Below, piece by piece: positions 1 to 11,010 of a DNA stretch of 64,000 nt; position 1 is the first letter of the stretch; every line of letters begins with the position of its first letter. The stretch covers positions 62,001 through 126,000 of the forward strand of contig JAUCBJ010007376.1 of NCBI GenBank assembly GCA_032718475.1, written 5' to 3'. Under the pieces are notes generated by a model, which ran no database searches, was not told where the DNA came from, and saw only the letters and a program-made list of their open reading frames with translations. This DNA comes from Nemertoderma westbladi. Taxonomy: Eukaryota; Xenacoelomorpha; Nemertodermatida; Nemertodermatidae. The position numbers were made by a program, and so were the translations under genes.

Positions 1-2738
1 AGATCACTACAGTACAGCTACCAGTACACAATATTAGATCGCTACAGTACAGCTACCAGTACACAATATTAGATCACTACAGTACAGCTACCAGTACACA
101 ATATTAGATCACTACAGTACAGCTACCAGTACACAATATTAGATCGCTACAGTACAGCTACCAGTACACAATATTAGATCGCTACAGTACAGCTACCAGT
201 ACACAATATTAGATCACTACAGTACAGCTACCAGTACACAATATTAGATCACTACAGTACAGCTACCAGTACACAATATTAGATCGCTACAGTACAGCTA
301 CCAGTACACAATATTAGATCGCTACAGTACAGCTACCAGTACACAATATTAGATCACTACAGTACAGCTACCAGTACACAATATTAGATCACTACAGTAC
401 AGCTACCAGTACACAATATTAGATCGCTACAGTACAGCTACCAGTACACAATATTAGATCACTACAGTACAGCTACCAGTACACAATATTAGATCACTAC
501 AGTACAGCTACCAGTACACAATATTAGATCGCTACAGTACAGCTACCAGTACACAATATTAGATCACTACAGTACAGCTACCAGTACACAATATTAGATC
601 ACTACAGTACAGCTACCAGTACACAATATTAGATTACTACAGTACAGCTACCAGTACACAATATTAGATCACTACAGTACAGCTACCAGTACACAATATT
701 AGATCGCTACAGTACAGCTACCAGTACACAATATTAGATCGCTACAGTACAGCTACCAGTACACAATATTAGATCACTACAGTACAGCTACCAGTACACA
801 ATATTAGATCGTTACAGTACAGCTACCAGTACACAATATTAGATCACTACAGTACAGCTACCAGTACACAATATTAGATCGCTACAGTACAGCTACCAGT
901 ACACAATATTAGATCGCTACAGTACAGCTACCAGTACACAATATTAGATCACTACAGTACAGCTACCAGTACACAATATTAGATCACTACAGTACAGCTA
1001 CCAGTACACAATATTAGATCACTACAGTACAGCTACCAGTACACAATATTAGATCACTACAGTACAGCTACCAGTACACAATATTAGATCGCTACAGTAC
1101 AGCTACCAGTACACAATATTAGATTACTACAGTACAGCTACCAGTACACAATATTAGATCGCTACAGTACAGCTACCAGTACACAATATTAGATCACTAC
1201 AGTACAGCTACCAGTACACAATATTAGATCACTACAGTACAGCTACCAGTACACAATATTAGATCGCTACAGTACAGCTACCAGTATCACAATATTAGAT
1301 CACTACAGTACAGCTACCAGTACACAATATTAGATCACTACAGTACAGCTACCAGTACACAATATTAGATCACTACAGTACAGCTACCATTACACAATAT
1401 TAGATCACTACAGTACAGCTACCAGTACACAATATTAGATCGCTACAGTACAGCTACCAGTACACAATATTAGATCGTTACAGTACAGCTACCAGTACAC
1501 AATATTAGATCACTACAGTACAGCTACCAGTACACAATATTAGATCACTACAGTACAGCTACCAGTACACAATATTAGATCACTACAGTACAGCTACCAG
1601 TACACAATATTAGATTACTACAGTACAGCTACCAGTATAACAATATTAGATCGCTACAGTACAGCTACCAGTACACAATATTAGATCGTTACAGTACAGC
1701 TACCAGTACACAATATTAGATCACTACAGTACAGCTACCAGTACACAATATTAGATCGCTACAGTACAGCTACCAGTACACAATATTAGATCACTACAGT
1801 ACAGCTACCAGTACACAATATTAGATCACTACAGTACAGCTACCAGTACACAATATTAGATCACTACAGTACAGCTACCAGTACACAATATTAGATCACT
1901 ACAGTACAGCTACCAGTACACAATATTAGATCGTTACAGTACAGCTACCAGTACACAATATTAGATCACTACAGTACAGCTACCAGTACACAATATTAGA
2001 TCACTACAGTACAGCTACCAGTACACAATATTAGATCACTACAGTACAGCTACCAGTACACAATATTAGATTACTACAGTACAGCTACCAGTATAACAAT
2101 ATTAGATCGCTACAGTACAGCTACCAGTACACAATATTAGATTACTACAGTACAGCTACCAGTATAACAATATTAGATCGCTACAGTACAGCTACCAGTA
2201 CACAATATTAGATCACTACAGTACAGCTACCAGTACACAATATTAGATCACTACAGTACAGCTACCAGTACACAATATTAGATCGCTACAGTACAGCTAC
2301 CAGTATAACAATATTAGATCACTACAGTACAGCTACCATTACACAATATTAGATCACTACAGTACAGCTACCAGTACACAATATTAGATCACTACAGTAC
2401 AGCTACCATTACACAATATTAGATCACTACAGTACAGCTACCAGTACACAATATTAGATCGCTACAGTACAGCTACCAGTACACAATATTAGATCACTAC
2501 AGTACAGCTACCAGTACACAATATTAGATCACTACAGTACAGCTACCAGTACACAATATTAGATCGCTACAGTACAGCTACCAGTACACAATATTAGATC
2601 ACTACAGTACAGCTACCAGTACACAATATTAGATCGCTACAGTACAGCTACCAGTACACAATATTAGATCACTACAGTACAGCTACCAGTACACAATATT
2701 AGATCACTACAGTACAGCTACCAGTACACAATATTAGA
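1..2738. repeat. 35-bp satellite array, about 78 copies
   Basis: Head-to-tail units of 35 bp that begin AGATC and end CACAATATT. The array runs from the window edge, so it is probably longer. A few units have 36 bp through one inserted base after CCAGTAT (for example near 1286, 1636, 2094). Variation is concentrated at unit positions 5-7, giving GATCAC, GATCGC, GATTAC and GATCGT forms, as expected if a CpG there decays to TpG or CpA. The period is not divisible by three, so no long frame stays open. The array ends abruptly at about 2738 in AT-rich single-copy sequence. Confidence 0.98.
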
Positions 2739-4145
2739 TTACTTTTTCAACTAACTTAATATATTAATTATATTAACCGATTAAAATAAAACATATTTTT
2801 ATTCCCTATATTTTAACCCGCGATATTTTCTCTAAATATTTTTCATTAGACCGAAGATAGATAGAGGCCAATGGCCATCTCAACCGGATATAAAAGCACA
2901 ACAATTCGAGCTATATGTCCACAAATGGCTCATTTATAATCCTACATGAAAAATAAAGAACAATAATGAGTAACACGGAAGAAAAAAATAAAAATAAAAA
3001 AGCTAAAATAAATGCACCACAATATTGGTAACATGTACCAGATGCTCATGCTAGAGGCTACGACGTGTTGTACCAACGCCCGATTCTACTGTGGCCCGAT
3101 TCTACTGCGTTGTATGTATGTACTGTACGTACATGTAGGCCTACACACACACACACACTCACAGACACGTTGTTTAATTGACAGCTCACTCATAAACTGA
3201 AAACGAATATTACCAACATGCGGCGTCACTGCCGAAAAAGTAATCGGTGTGAATGTCACCTAAAATACATTTTGTAACAAAATCAATTTCATGTTCTAGT
3301 TTTATTTAGAAAAGAAAGAAATGGGCGGTTGTAAAGTATAGAAGATGTTAATGAAAAGATTTAGAAAAATATAAAATAGTAAGTCGCGTCAGTTAATAGA
3401 ACTGAATGCCCGGTGGTGAACAAATAGTTCGTATCAAAAGATACTAAATCTTATATTATATTATATTAGTCACAATAATTATAAGAACAACGAGATTTAA
3501 AGCCATAAGTTCGGAAAATATTCCGCGAACATACCGGTAATCATAATGTCAAGAATATTCGATAATCGAACGTAAGGCAATATAATCGTCGGAATAAGAG
3601 ACTAATTAATTAATTCCAAACTAATTATATATAATGGCTCCTATAATATATAAAATCCAACATTAACATAACAATACAACAATGAATTAGCTATTTGCGT
3701 TGAATATATTCCGGGACTTTATTAAACTCAAGTAAAATTCAACATCAATAGCAAACTGTGTCCGGAAACCAATTGGAATAACCGGACATCCGGAGATATA
3801 AAGCATGTACCCGGTTCCGGTAACTGTTCACATCCATACCACCGCGTTCTATTTAGGCATTAAGTTTACCTAAATGGCTTTGATTAGGGCATCTCCGTAC
3901 AGGGCAGCTCTGTTTATGTTTTTGTTTTGGTTAGGAGAAACGCCTAGAATTATAAACAAATTGGCCAATAATATAAATAATAACAACAACAGAAATTAAG
4001 TAAAACATCCAAAAAAATGCGACATTAACGGAAAGTAGAAGTCCGGTGGTGTCAAATAAATCGATTTAGTGGGTCGTGGGTGGGATGGGGGGAGAAATGG
4101 AATCGATTACAGAAACAAATAACATATAAAAAAAACATCGATTAA
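2739..4145. other. AT-rich intergenic DNA, no gene recognised
   Basis: About 1.4 kb of AT-rich sequence between the satellite and the PIP4K2 stop codon. I see a short (CA)n tract near 3143-3160 and scattered short ORFs without recognisable domains. There is no convincing exon, no RNA gene and no poly(A) tract. The part next to 4145 would be the 3' UTR of the kinase gene. No AATAAA signal was found on the minus strand in the first 100 bp after the stop. Confidence 0.6.
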
Positions 4146-5339
4146 TTACAGTAAAACTTTGTCGATAAAATCGAGGAACCGTCTGGCGTATTGTTCGGGT
4201 CGTACGGTGGATATCTCGGCACCGACGCCGTGTTTAACCGACTTGGCGGCGAGGGCGGCTTTCTTCTTGGTGTTCCAATGGGTGAGAATGTCGATGACGG
4301 CCATGAAGTATATCTCGCGATTGGGGGCCCCCTCGACGGAGTAGAGCGCGTAGGGGTACTGGGTCAGGTCCAACTCCTCCAGGGGGTACTCCTGCTCGTG
4401 GGGGGACTCCGGGAGGGGGCCCAACTCGTCCCCCTCCCCCTCCGTATCCGCTCCCGATGTTATCGGCTCCTCCTCGTCCACGAACTCGCCCTCATCCAGC
4501 TCCTCTTCCATCTTCGTGATGTCGTGAATACCGACGCACAAGGAATAGTCCATCAACTTCATATCCGAAAGGAACTCAACATCGGCCTTTAACTTCCTGC
4601 TGAACTCGGCTTTCGCCTCGCTCCCGATCTGAATGCTTTCCTGATCTTTAACAAAATCGTTGTCCTTATAAACAGGGAACTCTTTAATGCGTTCTTTCTC
4701 GCTGGCGCTCCGATCCACGGTGGAACCTTTCAGATCGTACTTAATGTGTATTTTAATCCGAGGCCCGAAGACGTTTCGCATTACGAGCTGATAATGTTCG
4801 TTGTTATCCACTGTGAGCCGAAACATGCCGAGGTATTGCGGCAACAATGTCTTGCCGTGGCATTCGACCACGTACTGGTGGTATTTATTTAATATGTTGT
4901 GCATTTCGGCGACATCTTCGCTCGAGATCGTCTTTATGACAAACTTGTTATCGTAACTCGTGTAGAACATGGCGCCGCTGCGGCCCGGTGTGCTGCCGCA
5001 GTTGAGTGGCTGGGATCGCGTCAGTGAGTCGGTGTATTCGCGGTCTGGAACCCCGAAGCGTTCCCGTAGGTTTCGGAACACCAACGGGCAGTACTCCTTG
5101 ATCTTGAAGTGGCTGGGCATATTCTCTTTGTTGAAACAATGATTATCAACTCGAACTTTCTGAAACGCCCTGAAATCGTCCGGCATTAACATAACTGGAA
5201 TGTTGACATGTTTTAATGAATTTGCCGTGTGATTTACACCCCACATAAATACACTGAGCAACGGATCACTGGCACGGAATAATTTCACCTTCTGTGATAC
5301 CGCCTTGAACTTTTCCTTGCTTTTAATACGGCTGCCCAT
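4146..5339 (-). CDS. PIP4K2: Phosphatidylinositol 5-phosphate 4-kinase type 2 (PIP4K2-like), single exon
   Basis: Phosphorylates the 4-position of PI5P to make PI(4,5)P2 and acts at internal membranes and in the nucleus. The protein has 397 residues, close to the roughly 406-421 of vertebrate PIP4K2A/B/C. Family landmarks in order: N-terminal KVKLFRASDPLLSVFMWGVN (17-36), ATP-site lysine in FVIKTI (133-138), DLKGST (202-207), MDYSL (263-267), an acidic low-complexity insert (about 278-327), the metal-binding VIDILTH (348-354), and an activation segment with KHGVGAEISTV (369-379). The AEISTV form matches type II (PIP4K) rather than type I kinases. The frame can be extended two codons upstream through TTG, but the first ATG is at 5339, so I start there. 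There is no intron, whereas vertebrate PIP4K2 genes have many; a retrocopy or lineage-specific intron loss is likely. No lesion is visible, and no poly(A) scar or target duplication was found. Confidence 0.95.
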   Translation of the reverse strand: MGSRIKSKEKFKAVSQKVKLFRASDPLLSVFMWGVNHTANSLKHVNIPVMLMPDDFRAFQKVRVDNHCFNKENMPSHFKIKEYCPLVFRNLRERFGVPDREYTDSLTRSQPLNCGSTPGRSGAMFYTSYDNKFVIKTISSEDVAEMHNILNKYHQYVVECHGKTLLPQYLGMFRLTVDNNEHYQLVMRNVFGPRIKIHIKYDLKGSTVDRSASEKERIKEFPVYKDNDFVKDQESIQIGSEAKAEFSRKLKADVEFLSDMKLMDYSLCVGIHDITKMEEELDEGEFVDEEEPITSGADTEGEGDELGPLPESPHEQEYPLEELDLTQYPYALYSVEGAPNREIYFMAVIDILTHWNTKKKAALAAKSVKHGVGAEISTVRPEQYARRFLDFIDKVLL

Positions 5340-6165
5340 TTTCAAAAGTCGACAGTCGGTAGACTGGTAGGTGCTGTATTAGGTACCGTATCGTTCTGTA
5401 GGTCCTGTGCAGCTGTGGTACACCTGTACACGTAACGTTGAATGTACCGTACCGGTCTGCGGTAGCAGGGTAGGCCTAGTGTGGTACGAATGGCTGAATG
5501 GTAGGGGGTGGTAGGCCGACCGGATTAGATTACAGACTACCGGTACCTGACTAAAGACTAGGCCTATCGCAGCCCAGTCAGCCAGTATCGCAGTACCTTA
5601 AGCCCCGTTCACATCCAACGGAACGGTACACCGCGCGGTGTACCGCAGGCCCAGCGGTACACCGCTGAGTGTGAACAACCCTGCGGTATTCGAGCGGTGT
5701 CTGTGCGGTAAATGATTTTGATTACCGCTGCCATGAACAACCCAACAGGTTGTTGTGCGGTACACCGCGCGGTTTACCGCAGCCCATTGAAATAATGTTA
5801 ATAAAATTATTGTCTAGACTGTTGAATTAACTGTGAACAGAGATAGACGACAATTTACCGCAACGGTCAGACGGTACCGCTGGATTTAGAAACATGTTCA
5901 AATTACAGATTTACCGCACAGCTTATTCTATGGGGAAGTAAACCCACTCTCCTGTGACTATTATCATTATTATTGTTGTTTAACTAATTTGGCTGGGGAA
6001 TTGGGAATTCAATTGTAGTAATATTACCGGTTCTCTCATAATCCCTTCATTAGTTTGGAACGAGAGAAGACCCCAGCATCTCCCTCACGTCCGTACAGTA
6101 GCTCCCAACTTCTATGTACGTAAAGCGGTATTTCGCATCGCAAACTGCCAGCATTATAGTGCTGA
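5340..6165. other. Upstream region of PIP4K2 with GC-rich palindromes
   Basis: Holds the putative promoter and 5' UTR of the kinase gene. 5340-5590 is rich in GGTACC and TAGGCCTA-like words. 5590-5800 contains repeated GCGGT/ACCGC inverted motifs, described separately. 5800-6165 is ordinary AT-rich sequence. No TATA box at a convincing distance and no further exon are seen. Confidence 0.5.
5593..5790. repeat. Cluster of GCGGT palindromes, possible MITE relic
   Basis: A perfect 22-bp palindrome at 5624-5645 has arms CGGTACACCGC and GCGGTGTACCG. Imperfect versions of the same motif recur at about 5650-5668 and 5752-5780. The phrases CCCCGTTCACATCC (5593) and GTGTGAAC (5670) and CATGAACAAC (5732) suggest short inverted termini of a small DNA transposon. 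No transposase is present and no target duplication could be assigned. Confidence 0.5.
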
Positions 6166-8210
6166 AATAATAATAATAATAATAATAAATTCTTTTTATT
6201 CAAAAACTCCACAACAAGTTTTATAAGAAAAAAACCACACAGAGGCAGCCTAACAGATAGATATCGTTATGGCTGATAATTATTGAATAAAGCGTCATTA
6301 CCTAACTTTAATATATCTATATTTATTAATAATAATGTACTAAATGTGATATGTACAAATGTACTATGATCTACTCTACACTACTTAGTACTGGGTAAGC
6401 ACAATTAACATAATACTATCAATCATCAAGTTAACCAGCAGTCTCTGGTATTTTTGAGTTTGTTTGCTATTTCGTTTAAGTTATTTCCTCACGGGCGTAC
6501 ATTTTGCTGAAATGGCTCCTAATTTTAGTTATAAATTCTTTGTATGACTTGAGCTCACGGATATTTTTATCTAAGGAATTCCACAGTCGGGTGCTGCTTA
6601 CCATTACGCTGTTGTACCCGAAAAGTGTATTTGTTTTTGGAATTTTAATACAAGAAGTTCTCTTATTTATATTATCGTTCTTTACTCCATAGTTTTGTAG
6701 GAAAGGTAAGCTAAGATTTTTAAACGGTGTCGATAAATCGTAAAAGTATTTATAATAGTATTTTAATGCATAGTAATTCCTAAGTGCTTGTAAATGTGGT
6801 AATTTTGCTTGTGAACGTAGTTCTGTCCCTGTAGCGTCTCTAATTTTTTTGCAGTAAACGGTGCGTAATCCGTAATTTTGTATTTTATCTAGCCCGTATA
6901 GTATGTTCTTGTACCCATGTGTTTCGTGAAGTGGAGCGATAATTTCACAGCAGTAGTTATGTAATGGCAGAACAGTTGCTTTAAATACAGTAAGTTTTGT
7001 GCTTGTTGGTAATTGGCCCTTTATTAGTCTTAGACAGGATACTGCGTGGGTCATTTTTTCTGTGATTGATTTAATTTGTGGTTTCCAATTTAGTTTGTTA
7101 TCAATCAATACTCCTAAGTATTTGAATTGCGAACTTTGTTGTATTATTGTTTTTCCTAATTGTAGGTTAATTTCATTGATTTCAGTGGTTCTAGAATTAG
7201 GTGTTATTAAGATTTTTTCGGATTTACTTGCATTTTTAGAGTTAGAAATTGTCGTTCTATTTTTGTTATACGTTCCGCTAGTATTTTAGTTATCGGATCT
7301 GGCCCTGTAGCAAAGATAAGGGTATCGTCAGCGTATTGAATGATGTTAAGATTCTCAGATTCCGATATTTCATTGACGTATATGAGGAACATAAGTGGGT
7401 CTAGAAGCGTTCCTTGTGGAATTCCCCGTTCCGTCTGTTCCCAGCTAGAGTAGTCCCCATTTATTTTGACCCTTTGTTTACGATAGGTAAGGTAGTTTTG
7501 CGCATGAAAGTAACAGCAGTTGAGTGGAGTCCGATTTCTTTCAGTTTAAGGAGAAGTATACTGTGGTTCAGTGAGTCAAAAGCCTTACTTAAGTCAAGAG
7601 CTGCTACAGCAACATGGTTTCCTACGTCAAGTTCTGATCTCCAGTTCTCTGTTGCGTAAATTATAGCGTCCTTTGTAGAATATGATTTCCTAAATCCGAA
7701 CTGTTTGGTTGGGAGTAGTTTATTTTTAGTTATATACTTTATTAATTGGATATAAATAACACGTTCATATATTTTTGCGAAAGATGAAGTTACTGATATT
7801 GGCTTATAATTATCTGCGTGTTCCTTGTCGCCTTTTTTGTATACTGGAGTTACATCTGCTAACTTAAGCCTACTGGGGAATTCTGATTTAGTTATTGATT
7901 GGTTAATTAAATAAGTCAAGATAAATACTATATAAGGTGCTATTAATTTTATTATTTTGGGTGGAACTTTTGAGGGACCCTGTGATTTATTTTCATTTAG
8001 TTTTGAAATTATATCACAAACTGCAATTGCATCAATGTGTCTAAAACTGAAATTATTATTCTTAACTTTTCGATTCATACATGATTTATACTTAATGTCC
8101 TCAAGTCCAAGAAAGTTTCCCAAATTTAGGTATGTTTTATTGAACAATGTTGCAATTGCCGTTGGTTTACTTATTACTTTTTTAATTTGTTTGTCTCGTA
8201 TGTGAGCGGA
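6166..8210 (-). mobile_element. 5'-truncated CR1/Jockey-group non-LTR retrotransposon
   Basis: Minus-strand LINE whose 3' end is marked by an (AAT)n/(ATT)n microsatellite at about 6166-6188, with an AATAAA-type word just inside on the minus strand. The endonuclease domain is absent; homology starts inside the region before the reverse transcriptase at about 8205. 5' truncation of this kind is typical of target-primed reverse transcription. No target-site duplication was identified. Confidence 0.85.
6476..8205 (-). pseudogene. Reverse transcriptase of the CR1/Jockey-group LINE, frameshifted
   Basis: Three minus-strand pieces carry successive reverse transcriptase motifs. 7461-8205 holds the fingers region (LADVTPVYKKGD), QFGFRKSYSTKDAI, and motif A in AALDLSKAFDSLNHS. 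7207-7460 holds GIPQGTLLDPLMF and the catalytic IQYADDTLIF. 6476-7206 holds the thumb and C-terminal part (NKLNWKPQI and onward). The first shift is near 7490-7510. The second lies at a run of six T on the plus strand at 7213-7218, where one more base would restore the frame. All motif aspartates are kept, so the copy is young or the shifts may partly be sequence errors. No zinc knuckle was seen. Confidence 0.85.
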
Positions 8211-8483
8211 TTCAATTCCGCTTCACCAACCCCATAAAGTTGGGAAGGGCGCCTTTAAGCAATATTGGGGAGTACGAGGTTGATTGCCAATCAACCTCGT
8301 ATCACCCCCAATAAACGGGGACGACAAACCCCAAAGGGCCGTACACAAAGGGGGTCAGAGGTTAAGCCTCCAGGAGAGGGAAAGTAACAGTAGCAAGGGG
8401 GAAACACTCCCACAGAGGTGGGAGCCGAGAATTGGGTTATCAACCAATAGGAAGGCATCAGCTAAGTAATAAGGTCAACATAG
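8211..8483. other. Structured spacer between LINE and LTR element
   Basis: GC-richer than its surroundings. A hairpin at 8273-8301 has perfect 14-bp arms (TACGAGGTTGATTG and its complement) around one base, and it extends imperfectly to a GGGG/CCCC stem. A smaller one, CTCCCACAGAGGTGGGAG, lies at about 8408-8425. It may be LINE 5' sequence or an unrelated short element. No coding region or tRNA is supported. Confidence 0.45.
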
Positions 8484-8760
8484 TGTATATTACCGGTTGG
8501 TGTTTCATTCATTTAGTTAGTTTACTCAGTTGCTCAGTCAGTTAGGGCAGGACGGTAACACTTTGTAACCATCACCGCCGTCACCATCAGATTTACAGTG
8601 AATCATTCTGTACTTCAATTGTGCTATCTATCTGTCCATTGTATACTATATTTTTATACCTATCAATATTAATCGGAACAACAAAGGAACCCTTTTCACT
8701 TACATGGCGGGGACGCGTACATAAACCACAAACCGGTCGGGATCCTGTGATCCCATCACA
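8484..8760 (+). repeat. 5' LTR of an unclassified LTR retrotransposon
   Basis: 277 bp beginning TGTATATTACC and ending CCCATCACA, thus TG..CA. It is recognisable because a diverged copy lies in reverse orientation at 21813-22081. The two share ATTACCGGTTRGTG near the start, the GGGCAGRACGGTAAC block, an AATTGTGCTATCTATC block and a CGCGTCC block near the end. The coding region follows on the plus strand. No matching 3' LTR was found in the following 5 kb. Confidence 0.75.
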
Positions 8761-8821
8761 GTTACAAAGTTACCTACTGGCCTAGTATCAGAACTGTGAC
8801 TGCCAGCCAAACGATAACAAG

Positions 8822-10156
8822 ATGAGCCAAGAGAGAGAAAGGACACCGCCGCGGACCCCGGACGATACGAACGAAATGATCCGTGAGGCCGCGACGCGAT
8901 GGTATCGACCCAGGATGCCGGACTCGTCGACGACGAATGACCCGGTAGCCCAAGTGGAGGGCGGCTGTCTACCACAAGGAGGGACGAGCGAGTCGAGGGA
9001 AAGGAGAGACGAGTCGACGCACGACGGCGAACGACGTGCCGATGTCGCCAGCCAGCCACAGGCCGAAGGCGACAGACGGCCCACCGGAACGGCGACAGTG
9101 GGGCCGCCGGTACGACGCCGGACACGGAGAGAAAGAGGGGATGTCGGCGACGAAGACGTCGGAGTCAGCGACTGGCTCCAGCGGGCTTACAACGCCACAA
9201 AGAAGCAGTTGAGGGAAGCAAAGGAGGGAGTGAAACTGGACCAGGTGAAACTAGATCAGCGACTAGGTGAGTCGAACAAACATTTTAACTATCTGGTTCG
9301 CTTTGGGCAAGGAGAGTTGGCGGGTGAAAGAGCAAGAGGGATTGCCACCGAACTGTGGCAATCTAGGGGTATGGAGCCTGGTGTAGTGTACATAGGGCCA
9401 TACTTAGTGGATGCCCGGGGAATTAAGTTAGTGGGTTGGGCGGGACCGCACGAGGGCAAATCCGAGGTTAACCCCGAGGATTCGGTCTCGTCGGTCGGCG
9501 AGAACTCCAGAAAGTGGGGGAAAGTTAGTAGGACGGGAAGGCGGCGGGAGTCCGTCGCGACCGACAAGTCTGCTACATCCTCCGCAAAGGTAAGACGGGT
9601 GCTAGAAATAGATCTGGCGTGTCAGCTCGATCTGGTGGCGTTGGACCAGAGAGAATTAGAGAGGCAGTTGGAAGAAGGGAGTGTGTTATTAGAGAAAGAG
9701 AGGGAACTAGCGAGAGAGAATAAAGAGAGAGCTGAGAGGGTCGCGAGGAACCTTAGAGAGAGTGAGGAGAGAGAAACAAGGGAGCGCAAAGAGCTAGAGG
9801 CGAGAGAGGCAACGACATTTGAGAGAGAAACTAGGGAGCGCAAAGAAAGGATTGCGAGGGAGGCCGAGTCAGCCGATCAGAGTTTACAGGAGGATAGAGA
9901 AAGGGAGAGAGCGGGAAAACGTGTGCGGGATGATATGCATGCCCGGCTGAGGGGGCTTATGCAATATCAGGCCAAACAAAAGCGCCGACTGGAACTGGCG
10001 CAGTTGGGGCTATCAGAGAGCGAGGCTGGCTCGGATAGTGTTTACGAGGAGCCAGAAGTTATGGAAACATTTATTAATACCCCACTTACAGGGACCGGAC
10101 GACAGACCCAAGACTGGTGTAACCGTACGGGCGGGGGGGGGGGGGGGGGGGGGTAA
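8822..10156 (+). CDS. Gag-like coiled-coil protein of the LTR element
   Basis: 444 codons starting 62 bp after the LTR, the position expected of gag. I do not recognise the protein by family. The first 120 residues are charged and proline/arginine-rich. The middle contains a compact region with WLQRAYNATKKQLREAKEG and YLVDARGIKLVGWAGP. Residues about 270-390 form a highly charged heptad-like coiled coil rich in ERE and ARE. It ends GLSESEAGSDSVYEEPEVME and then runs into a 21-G tract and stop. No protease, reverse transcriptase or zinc knuckle follows, so the element looks non-autonomous or truncated. A gag role is inferred from position only. Confidence 0.55.
   Translation: MSQERERTPPRTPDDTNEMIREAATRWYRPRMPDSSTTNDPVAQVEGGCLPQGGTSESRERRDESTHDGERRADVASQPQAEGDRRPTGTATVGPPVRRRTRRERGDVGDEDVGVSDWLQRAYNATKKQLREAKEGVKLDQVKLDQRLGESNKHFNYLVRFGQGELAGERARGIATELWQSRGMEPGVVYIGPYLVDARGIKLVGWAGPHEGKSEVNPEDSVSSVGENSRKWGKVSRTGRRRESVATDKSATSSAKVRRVLEIDLACQLDLVALDQRELERQLEEGSVLLEKERELARENKERAERVARNLRESEERETRERKELEAREATTFERETRERKERIAREAESADQSLQEDRERERAGKRVRDDMHARLRGLMQYQAKQKRRLELAQLGLSESEAGSDSVYEEPEVMETFINTPLTGTGRQTQDWCNRTGGGGGGGG
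10133..10153 (+). repeat. Run of 21 G inside the gag-like reading frame
   Basis: The run ends the 444-codon frame: it is read as seven glycines and followed at once by TAATAATAATAA stops. With two more or one fewer G the frame would pass into the asparagine-rich frame downstream. It is both a possible slippage site and a place where sequencing length errors are common. Confidence 0.9.
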
Positions 10157-10787
10157 TAATAATAATACAGTAGAAAACGTTAATATTAATAGTACCGTAG
10201 TGGATAACCCTAATCAAACTTTCATTGCAGGAAATAATATTTTGCCCGATAATATTAATTTAAATCCAAACGATTACACTTTAAGCGTACATAGCAACCC
10301 AAATAATTCAAATAATAATTTAGGTCCGAATATACAAAATAATTCAAATAATAATTTAGATCCGAATATACAAAATAATTCAAATAACGATCCTAATTTA
10401 AATGAACAGGGTAATCCCGTCTCTAATTCAAATGTGCTAAATAATTTAGGAAATAATGTTGATAATGGTGCTATTAATATAAACCTGGCGGACGCAGGTG
10501 GCCCGGAAAATGAGAGCCTGGTAGGTAACGTAGTCAGTAGGCAGGAGGTGACGGGGGTGAGAAACCCCAATGAGAGCCTGGTAGGCCACGTAATCAGTAG
10601 GCAGGAGGTGGCAGGGGTGAGAGAGCCCGACGGGGGCCTGGTAGGCCACATAGTTAGTGCGCAGGGAGTAGCGGGGTTGAGTCAACCCGAGGGGGGCCTG
10701 GTAGGCCACACAGTAGTAGAGGGAGAGGCGGGGGTGAATAGACCCAGCCGCAGTAGAGTTAGTGCGTCAACTAGAGCAGGGGTTTAG
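10154..10787 (+). pseudogene. Asparagine-rich continuation of the gag-like ORF in another frame
   Basis: An open stretch of about 210 codons follows the G run. It reads NNNN and then repeated N/D/P-rich blocks (SNPNNSNNNLGPN-type), then three to four copies of a roughly 22-codon unit with (E/G)SLVGxVxSRQEVxGVR at about 10500-10720, and stops at 10787. The nucleotide repeat GAGCCTGGTAGGYCACRTA is visible at these units. The block most simply is the C-terminal half of the same protein, displaced by the G-run length. No domain is recognised. Confidence 0.5.
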
Positions 10788-10825
10788 AAATGGAGTGAGA
10801 GATAGCGAAGTGATATGTGGCGAGT

Positions 10826-10851
10826 GGGGGGGGGGGGGGGTAGGGGGGGGT
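10826..10851 (+). repeat. G15-TA-G8 tract
   Basis: A second long G tract, 39 bp after the stop at 10787. On the transcribed strand it resembles the polypurine tract found before 3' LTRs, and it could form a G-quadruplex. No LTR follows, so the tract is not assigned a function. Confidence 0.6.
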
Positions 10852-11010
10852 TAGAGTAGTAGGGGGATTGCGAGTATCCCCAGCGGCGTGCGACCGGGCA
10901 GAGAGAGAGAGGTTGACGTCGCGAGAGGGCGAGCGACGAGACGTCGAGCCCAGTCAGAAGAGGGAAGAAGGGCAGTGGAGTTTAACCAAGAGGTCGACGA
11001 GAGATCTCGG

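Noticed and set aside
1..2738. CRISPR-like array
   Set aside because: Units are contiguous with no unique spacers, and the sequence is from an animal genome.
4191..4592. Plus-strand frame of 133 codons
   Set aside because: Antisense shadow of the PIP4K2 coding sequence.
8211..8245. tRNA-like 3' end (GCGGATTCAATTCCGC then TTCACCA)
   Set aside because: The loop has eight bases instead of seven, and no D arm, anticodon arm or acceptor partner was found.
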